From NCBI GenBank assembly GCA_025360865.1, contig JANYBG010000096.1, positions 1-39,394 of the forward strand: 39,394 nucleotides of DNA. Direction: 5' to 3'. Below the pieces are notes generated by a model. It did no database searches. It saw nothing but the letters and a program-made list of their open reading frames with translations, and was not told the origin of the DNA. Made by a program: the position numbers and the translations under genes. The stretch is from Pseudomonadota bacterium (lineage in GTDB: Bacteria; Pseudomonadota; Gammaproteobacteria; Steroidobacterales; Steroidobacteraceae). Shown here one piece after another: positions 34,635 through 39,394 of this stretch (its first letter is position 1; every line of letters starts with the position of its first letter).

Positions 34635-36059
34635 ATGCGCATCAGCCTCTGGCCCGAGTCGCTGTTCGGCCGACTGCTGGCCGCCTCGGTGGTCGCCGTG
34701 CTGATTGCCCAGGCCGCGGCGCTGTTCCTCATCGCGCAGGATCGAGAGCGCTTCGCGCTGCAGGCGAGCGTGCACGAGTGGACCCATCGCATCAGCGAGA
34801 CGACCCTGATGCTCCAGCCGCTGGGGCTGGCGGAGCGCGCCGAGGCCGTCTCGGAACTGTCGGCGGTGGCCGCGCGCGGCCGCCGACCACACCTGGTGGG
34901 CATGCCCCCGGACGGACCCGAGCACGGGCCGCCGCCGGATCGTGGCTTCCTGCGCCTGCCGCTGCTGGCGGACTTCGAGCAGGCTCTGCGCGAGCACCTG
35001 CGCTCCGCGCTCGGATCTGAGTTCGGCATAGGGGTCGCACCGACCCCGCTCTCGGCGCCGGCGGCCATTCAGCTGCCGGTGCCGTTCTACGAGGCGCACG
35101 AGCTGGCGACGCACGAGGGCAGCGCGCGGCGCTACGACGTCACGGTGCGTTTCCCTGATGGCGGCACGGTGCTCTACCGGGTCACACGCATGCCAGGTGG
35201 CGCGCCGCTGCCGCGTAACCTGTTTCTGAACCTCGCATTGCTGGTCCTGATCCTGGTCATCGTGCTCTACCTGACCGCGCGGACCATCACCCGTCCGCTC
35301 TCGGACCTGGCGCGCGCCGCCGACAACATCGGTCGCGACTCCGGGCGCACGCAGCTAGAGGAGCGCGGCGCGCGTGAGCTGCGCGATGCCGCGCACGCCT
35401 TCAACACAATGCAGGACCGACTGCATCGCTACCTGGACAGCCGCTCGCGGGTGCTCGCGGCGATGTCACACGATCTCAAATCACCCCTGACCCGGCTGCG
35501 CCTGCAGGTCGAGGCGCTCGACAATCCCGCGATGGAAGCGCGCATTGGGATCGAGCTCGACGAAATGGAGGCCATGGTGCACGAGGCGCTGTCGCTGTTC
35601 CGCGGGTTCGACGACGGGGCCCCGGCGACCTCGGTCGACATCGATGCGCTACTGGCGAGGATCCGCGCCGAATTCACCAACATGGGCCAGCGGGTAAGCG
35701 TCAGCGGGCACGCGCAGAGCCCCTTCACCGGCAAGCCTCAGTCGTTAAAGCGTTGCCTGACCAATCTGATCGTTAACGCGATCAAGTTCGGAACGCGTGC
35801 GGACGTGCTGGTCGAGGACGGGGCGCAGCTCATCATCCGCGTGCGCGACCAAGGCCCTGGCATCCCCGCGGAGGAGCTGGAGCGGGTGTTCGAGCCTTTC
35901 TATCGCCTGGAGTCCTCGCGCAACCGGGACAGCGGAGGTACCGGGCTCGGCCTCACGATCGCGCGCGACATAGCCCAGGCGCACGGTGGATCGCTCACGC
36001 TGCATAACCTCGTCACGGGTGGTCTTGAGGCCGTGCTCACGCTGCCCAGACGCCGGTAA
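34635..36059 (+). CDS. Membrane sensor histidine kinase (EnvZ/CpxA-like)
   Basis: The 474-residue protein has membrane helices at about 12-34 and 196-214 around a periplasmic sensor of roughly 160 residues. HAMP follows, then the HisKA box with H279 in LAAMSHDLKSPLTRLRL, and the ATPase N box (LTNLIVNAIKFG), G1 (RDQGPGIP) and G2 (GTGLGLTIA). The sensor contains a Pro/Gly/His-rich segment, VGMPPDGPEHGPPPDRG. The signal is unknown; the linked LTxxQ protein suggests envelope stress or metal. The gene order regulator-kinase-periplasmic LTxxQ protein recalls CpxR-CpxA-CpxP, but the sensor sequence does not allow a firm Cpx assignment. Confidence 0.92.
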   Translation: MRISLWPESLFGRLLAASVVAVLIAQAAALFLIAQDRERFALQASVHEWTHRISETTLMLQPLGLAERAEAVSELSAVAARGRRPHLVGMPPDGPEHGPPPDRGFLRLPLLADFEQALREHLRSALGSEFGIGVAPTPLSAPAAIQLPVPFYEAHELATHEGSARRYDVTVRFPDGGTVLYRVTRMPGGAPLPRNLFLNLALLVLILVIVLYLTARTITRPLSDLARAADNIGRDSGRTQLEERGARELRDAAHAFNTMQDRLHRYLDSRSRVLAAMSHDLKSPLTRLRLQVEALDNPAMEARIGIELDEMEAMVHEALSLFRGFDDGAPATSVDIDALLARIRAEFTNMGQRVSVSGHAQSPFTGKPQSLKRCLTNLIVNAIKFGTRADVLVEDGAQLIIRVRDQGPGIPAEELERVFEPFYRLESSRNRDSGGTGLGLTIARDIAQAHGGSLTLHNLVTGGLEAVLTLPRRR

Positions 36060-36084
36060 CGCGATCTTCAGGTTCGGAACACTC

Positions 36085-36101
36085 GCTAACGATTGCTAAC
36101 G
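36085..36101 (+). promoter_or_regulatory. Tandem GCTAACG sites, candidate OmpR-type regulator binding site
   Basis: GCTAACG occurs at 36085-36091 and 36095-36101, a direct repeat with a 10-bp period, about one helix turn. OmpR-family regulators usually bind such direct repeats as dimers. A weak TAGAGT (-10-like) at 36123-36128 would place the sites near -50 to -34, suitable for activation. The same word (GCTAACGG) occurs once upstream of the regulator gene at 33845-33852. Confidence 0.55.
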
Positions 36102-36171
36102 GCCGCCGCGCCGGGGCGGCGCTAGAGTATTCTCCGAAGCGCGGTCGAGACCCCCGCGCCAGGAGACTTTC

Positions 36172-36579
36172 ATGAGGACCAGTGTTATCGCGCTCACGCT
36201 GCTGCTCGCAGGGACCGCGTTCGCGCAGACTCCCGCCGCGCCACCGACCAGGGAAGCGCGCGAGGCGCGCATGATGGATAATCTCACAGTGCTGCTTGAC
36301 CTGACGGATGCGCAGCGGCCCCAAGTGCAGGCGGCGCTCGATGCGCAGCATGCCCAAATGAAGGCCGCCTTTGATCAGGCGAAGGCTTCGGGCGTCAAGC
36401 CGGACATGAGCCAGATGAAGGCGACCCACGAGCAGATGGAAGCGGGGACGCTGCAGAAGCTGACTCCGATCCTCTCGGCGACGCAGCTGAAGAAGTTCCA
36501 GGTGCTGGAGCAGATGGAGCATGACCACTTCCATCATCACGGACCGCCTCCCGGCGGCGCCCCGCCGCCTGCCGAGTGA
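36172..36579 (+). CDS. Small periplasmic LTxxQ (Spy/CpxP-like) protein with His-rich tail
   Basis: The 135-residue protein has a clear signal peptide (MRTSVIALTLLLAGTAFA, cleaved before QTPAA). The mature part is helical, with LTDAQ near residue 41 and LSATQ near 103, matching the paired LTxxQ motifs of Spy/CpxP chaperones. The C-terminus is HDHFHHHGPPPGG, a likely metal-binding tail. AGGAGA lies 6 bp before the ATG. It follows the two-component genes and carries its own candidate regulator site, so it is probably the pathway's output or feedback sensor. Identity as a chaperone is inferred from motif and context only. Confidence 0.8.
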   Translation: MRTSVIALTLLLAGTAFAQTPAAPPTREAREARMMDNLTVLLDLTDAQRPQVQAALDAQHAQMKAAFDQAKASGVKPDMSQMKATHEQMEAGTLQKLTPILSATQLKKFQVLEQMEHDHFHHHGPPPGGAPPPAE

Positions 36580-36613
36580 TGGCGGGATGATTTGAGCGCG
36601 GGCGCGGCGTGTC

Positions 36614-36640
36614 CCGCGGAGGGCGCGCCGCCCTCCGCGG
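36614..36640. terminator. Perfect 12-bp GC-rich hairpin between convergent genes
   Basis: CCGCGGAGGGCG (36614-36625) pairs fully with CGCCCTCCGCGG (36629-36640) around a 3-nt loop. It lies midway between the stops of the LTxxQ gene and lpxH, so it is placed to end transcription from both sides. No T run is present on either strand. Confidence 0.5.
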
Positions 36641-36653
36641 ACCGGCCGCCCCT

Positions 36654-37376
36654 TCAGCGCGGCAGGTCCAGCAACTGGTACCGACCCTTCTCGTGGCGCA
36701 GGTAACTACCCTGCTCGTACCACGCCCCGAGCACGATGCGCTGGGCTGCGACGCCATCCACGAGCAGATCGTGGACACCCGGGCGGTGTGTGTGGCCATG
36801 GATCATCCGGCGCACGTTGGTCGCCCGGAACGCCGCCATCACTGCCTCCCCATTCACGTCCATGATCATGGGAATCGTGCGCGAGGTGTGGCGCTTGCTT
36901 CCCGCCCGGGCCTCGTTAGCCAGCAGCTCGCGTCGCCGCCGCGGCACGGCGAGGAAGCGGCGCTGCCAGTTGGCATCTCGCACGGTGCTGCGCAGTTCCT
37001 GGTATGCGTGATCGTCGGTGCACAGCGCGTCTCCGTGGGTGAGCAGCACCGGCTCGCCATCGAACTGGGCGATCACCGGGTCGTTCAGGAGGATGCAACC
37101 GCTGCGCTCGCAGAATCCGCGGCCCAGCAGGAAGTCCCGATTGCCGTGTAGCACGAAGCAGGGGACGCCCGCGGCGCTCAGCGCCTTGAGCGCATCGGTG
37201 ACCTGGGCTTTTTGCGGATCACGGTCATCGTCGCCCACCCAGGCCTCGAACAGGTCGCCGAGGATGTAGAGCGCCTGCGCCTGCGCGGCCTGCTCGCCCA
37301 GAAAGGCGAGGAACTGCTCGGTGGCCCGCGGCGCCTCCGTGTCCAGGTGGACGTCCGCGACGAACAGGCGGGCCAT
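36654..37376 (-). CDS. lpxH: UDP-2,3-diacylglucosamine diphosphatase
   Basis: The 240-residue calcineurin-fold enzyme shows all metal ligands of LpxH: D8 and H10 (FVADVHL), D41 (LGDLFEAWVGDD), N79 (HGNRDFLLG), H114 (LTHGD), and H193/H195 (MIHGHTHRPG). It hydrolyses UDP-2,3-diacylglucosamine to lipid X in lipid A synthesis at the inner membrane. It follows the peptidyl-prolyl isomerase gene by 8 bp on the same strand; ppiB-lpxH is also the E. coli order. Confidence 0.96.
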   Translation of the reverse strand: MARLFVADVHLDTEAPRATEQFLAFLGEQAAQAQALYILGDLFEAWVGDDDRDPQKAQVTDALKALSAAGVPCFVLHGNRDFLLGRGFCERSGCILLNDPVIAQFDGEPVLLTHGDALCTDDHAYQELRSTVRDANWQRRFLAVPRRRRELLANEARAGSKRHTSRTIPMIMDVNGEAVMAAFRATNVRRMIHGHTHRPGVHDLLVDGVAAQRIVLGAWYEQGSYLRHEKGRYQLLDLPR

Positions 37377-37384
37377 CGCCTGGC

Positions 37385-38056
37385 TTACTTGGGCGAGAGG
37401 ATATTGTCCGGGCGGCTCGGTACCACGGGCGTCGCGACCTGCGGCGCGGCGCTCGCCGCGGCGCCGAGGATCTCGGCCTTGATGATCAAGACCGGCTTCA
37501 GCGGCGCGTCGTTCTTGAACTCGCCGACCGACCCGGTGGGGGTCTCGCCGATCCGATCGATGACGTCCATGCCCTGTACCACGCGGCCGAACACCGTGTA
37601 GCCCCAGCGGGTGGGCACCGGATCCAGGTCCGGGTTGTCGGCGATGTTCACGTAGAACTGCGCGTTGCCGGAGTGGGGCGATTCGCCGCGGGCGAGACCG
37701 ACCGCGCCGCGCTTGTTCTGCAAGCCATTGCCGGATTCATTCACGATGTTGTCATGTGGGGTTTTCAGCTTCATGGTGGCGGCGTCGTGGCCGCCCCCCT
37801 GGATGACGAAATTGGCGACCACGCGATGGAAAATGGTCCCGTTGTAGAACCCCTCGCGCACGTAGCGCAGGAAGTTCACGGACGTCATGGGGGCGCGGTC
37901 GCTGCGCACCTCAATGACGAATTCACCCATGCTGGTCGTGACGCGCACCTGGGTGGCCGGATCCGCCGCGTGCGCCGGTCCCTGCGACAGCGCGAGGGCG
38001 AACAGCAGGGCTGCTGGGAGCAGAGCGGTAAACCGGGTCCGGGACTTGATTGGCAT
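37385..38056 (-). CDS. Periplasmic cyclophilin-type peptidyl-prolyl isomerase
   Basis: From the ATG at 38056 the protein has 223 residues. GGAGG lies 4 bp upstream of this start, and a signal peptide (MPIKSRTRFTALLPAALLFA, cleaved after AHA) follows. The cyclophilin core has NFLRYVREGFYNGTIFHRV, FVIQGGGHD, NAQFYVNIADN and a tryptophan in RWGYTVFGRV. A tail of about 30 Ala/Pro/Val-rich residues extends beyond the usual end. The signal peptide makes it PpiA-like in location, though the lpxH neighbour matches the ppiB locus. It assists proline isomerisation during envelope protein folding. An in-frame upstream extension to 38239 is not used because it lacks a binding site and would bury the signal peptide. 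A TATAAA (reverse strand, 38094-38099) may be its -10. Confidence 0.9.
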   Translation of the reverse strand: MPIKSRTRFTALLPAALLFALALSQGPAHAADPATQVRVTTSMGEFVIEVRSDRAPMTSVNFLRYVREGFYNGTIFHRVVANFVIQGGGHDAATMKLKTPHDNIVNESGNGLQNKRGAVGLARGESPHSGNAQFYVNIADNPDLDPVPTRWGYTVFGRVVQGMDVIDRIGETPTGSVGEFKNDAPLKPVLIIKAEILGAAASAAPQVATPVVPSRPDNILSPK

Positions 38057-38155
38057 CGATCCTCCGAAGATGGGGCGGGCGCTGTCCAAGGATTTTATAG
38101 CAGTGGGGCGACCAGCGCTTTGTTGCGATTCGTGAGTTTCCCGTAACATGGCGTC

Positions 38156-39394
38156 ATGGATCCGACTGAACCTTCCGCCGCGGGCGATCTGCGCCCCCGG
38201 GTGACCCGTTTCGCCCCCAGCCCGACCGGTGAGCTGCACCTCGGTAACGCCCGCACGGCGCTGTTCAACCTGCTGCTGGCGCGCGGCGGCGGCGGCAGGT
38301 TCGTGCTACGAATCGAGGACACCGACAGGGAACGTAGCCGCGAGGGTCATACGGTGGCCCTCATGGCGGAGCTGCGCTGGCTGGGCATCGAGTGGGACGC
38401 GGGGCCGGATCGTGAGGATGACGGGGGCCCCTACCGGCAGTCGCAGCGCGCCCCGTTGTACGAGCGGCATTTCGCCGCTCTGGAGGCCAAGGGCGCGGTC
38501 TATCCGTGCTACTGCACGCCCCTGGAGCTGGATCTGGCCCGGCGGGCACAGCTCGCCTCGGGCAGGCCACCGCGCTATCCCGGCACGTGTGGTGCGCTGT
38601 CGGCCGCGCAGCGCGAGCAGCCCCGGGCGCAGCGGTCGGGGGCCACCTGGCGCTTCCGTGTGCCGCGCGGCGAGCGCGTCGAGTTCGTGGACTTTGTCCA
38701 TGGGCCGCAGTGCTTCCTGACCGATGACATCGGCGATTTCGTCATTCGGCGTGCCGATGGCTCGGCCGCGTTCTTTTTCTCCAACGCCGTCGATGACGCC
38801 ACCATGGGCATCACGCAGGCGCTGCGCGGGGAGGATCATCTCACCAACACCCCACGGCAGCTGCTCATCCTGGCTGCCCTCGGCCTGCCGGCGCCGAGCT
38901 ATGGCCACGTGTCGCTGATCGTCGGTGCCGATGGCGCTCCGTTGTCCAAGCGACACGGGGCAGTGAGCGTGCGCGAGTATCGCGAGCGCGGCTATCTGCC
39001 CGCGGCCCTGGTGAACCATCTGTTTCGTCTCGGGCACTCGAGCCCGTTGCACGGACTACTCAGCCTGGACGAGATGGCGCGGGGCTTTGATCCGCGTCAC
39101 CTCGGCCGGGCCCCATCGCGCTTCGATGAACAGCAACTCCACGTCTGGCAGAAGGACGCCGTGCACCAGCTTTCCACAGAATCCGCGCGCGCCTGGCTCG
39201 CGCCAATCCTGCCCGCGGGCCTGGATGAACAGGCGGTGAGCGCGTTCATCACCGCTGTGCGCCCGAATCTCGTGCTGCCTGAGGATGCGCGTCCCTGGGT
39301 CGATATCGTGTTCGGCGAGCCACCGGCGCTTGCGGCCGCCGCCGAGGCTGTGGTGCGCTCGGCGGGGGCGGAGTACTTCGCCGCCGCCGCCGCG
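38156..39394 (+). CDS. gltX: Glutamyl-tRNA synthetase, N-terminal 413 residues (cut by the window edge)
   Basis: The frame is open from the ATG to the right edge. The class I HIGH motif reads FAPSPTGELHLGNARTALFN, followed by LRIEDTDRERS, and the KMSKS motif reads PLSKRHGA near residue 263. It charges tRNA-Glu in the cytoplasm. The zinc-site region has C118-Y-C120 and C145, but the fourth ligand (H127 in E. coli) is A147, so zinc may be bound weakly or not at all. The anticodon-binding domain begins near the edge. It could be discriminating, or a second GluRS; the window cannot tell. It is divergent from the isomerase gene across a 99-bp gap. Confidence 0.94.
   Translation, partial: MDPTEPSAAGDLRPRVTRFAPSPTGELHLGNARTALFNLLLARGGGGRFVLRIEDTDRERSREGHTVALMAELRWLGIEWDAGPDREDDGGPYRQSQRAPLYERHFAALEAKGAVYPCYCTPLELDLARRAQLASGRPPRYPGTCGALSAAQREQPRAQRSGATWRFRVPRGERVEFVDFVHGPQCFLTDDIGDFVIRRADGSAAFFFSNAVDDATMGITQALRGEDHLTNTPRQLLILAALGLPAPSYGHVSLIVGADGAPLSKRHGAVSVREYRERGYLPAALVNHLFRLGHSSPLHGLLSLDEMARGFDPRHLGRAPSRFDEQQLHVWQKDAVHQLSTESARAWLAPILPAGLDEQAVSAFITAVRPNLVLPEDARPWVDIVFGEPPALAAAAEAVVRSAGAEYFAAAAA

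Noticed and set aside
38057-38239. N-terminal extension of the cyclophilin
   Set aside because: It would place a signal peptide internally and overlap the gltX start; the ATG at 38056 has a GGAGG site 4 bp upstream.
1-39394. CRISPR arrays, tRNA or rRNA genes, insertion sequences, integrases, phage or toxin-antitoxin genes
   Set aside because: Reading both strands showed no regularly spaced repeats, no tRNA-like cloverleaf ends, no transposase or integrase motifs and no change in base composition suggesting an island.

Overview
The window is dense, G+C-rich bacterial chromosome, mostly housekeeping genes. Gene content and order point to a gammaproteobacterium, probably near the Xanthomonadales/Nevskiales. 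The evidence is the run asd-fimV-truA-accD-folC-dedD-cvpA-purF, the prmB-aroC, parE-parC and ppi-lpxH pairs, EpmA-type EF-P modification, and a FimX-like c-di-GMP protein together with FimV. No tRNA, rRNA, CRISPR array, insertion sequence, integrase or phage gene was seen. Both edges cut a gene: dxs on the left and gltX on the right.

Layout. (1) 1-1586, minus strand: xseB-ispA-dxs, the start of isoprenoid synthesis. (2) 1563-4072, plus strand: a three-gene unit of a short rubrerythrin, an eight-cysteine Fe-S/CCG oxidoreductase and a DUF3501 protein. It is preceded by a good sigma70-like promoter with a perfect 15-bp palindrome just after the predicted transcription start. A strong hairpin separates gene 1 from genes 2-3. 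This is the best candidate for an incompletely described system here, probably peroxide or oxygen defence. (3) 4176-8338: topoisomerase IV, parE-parC. (4) 8448-11589: an exported amidohydrolase, then a porin with a clear Fur box in its promoter. (5) 11613-13658, minus strand: a FimX-like REC-PAS-GGDEF-EAL protein whose catalytic motifs are degenerate. (6) 13964-14533: elongation factor P. (7) 14536-18481, minus strand: the compact run SCO-psd-epmA-msrC-rarD; EpmA modifies the EF-P encoded next door. (8) 18480-21571: prmB-aroC-asd. (9) 21671-30661: fimV-truA-accD-folC-dedD-cvpA-purF, with no trpF/trpB/trpA between truA and accD. (10) 30663-33776: a glycerate-2-kinase-like protein that seems to need a CTG start, a Ser/Thr kinase with a dead receiver domain, and miaE coupled to the kinase. 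(11) 33894-36579: an OmpR-type regulator, a histidine kinase and a small LTxxQ periplasmic protein with a His-rich tail. Two tandem GCTAACG motifs with a 10-bp period precede the last gene. (12) 36654-38056, minus strand: ppiase-lpxH, divergent from gltX (38156 to the edge).

Many genes overlap by 4 bp or less or use GTG/TTG starts, so several starts were chosen from ribosome-binding sites and family N-termini. Family assignments come from reading motifs; no database search was possible.
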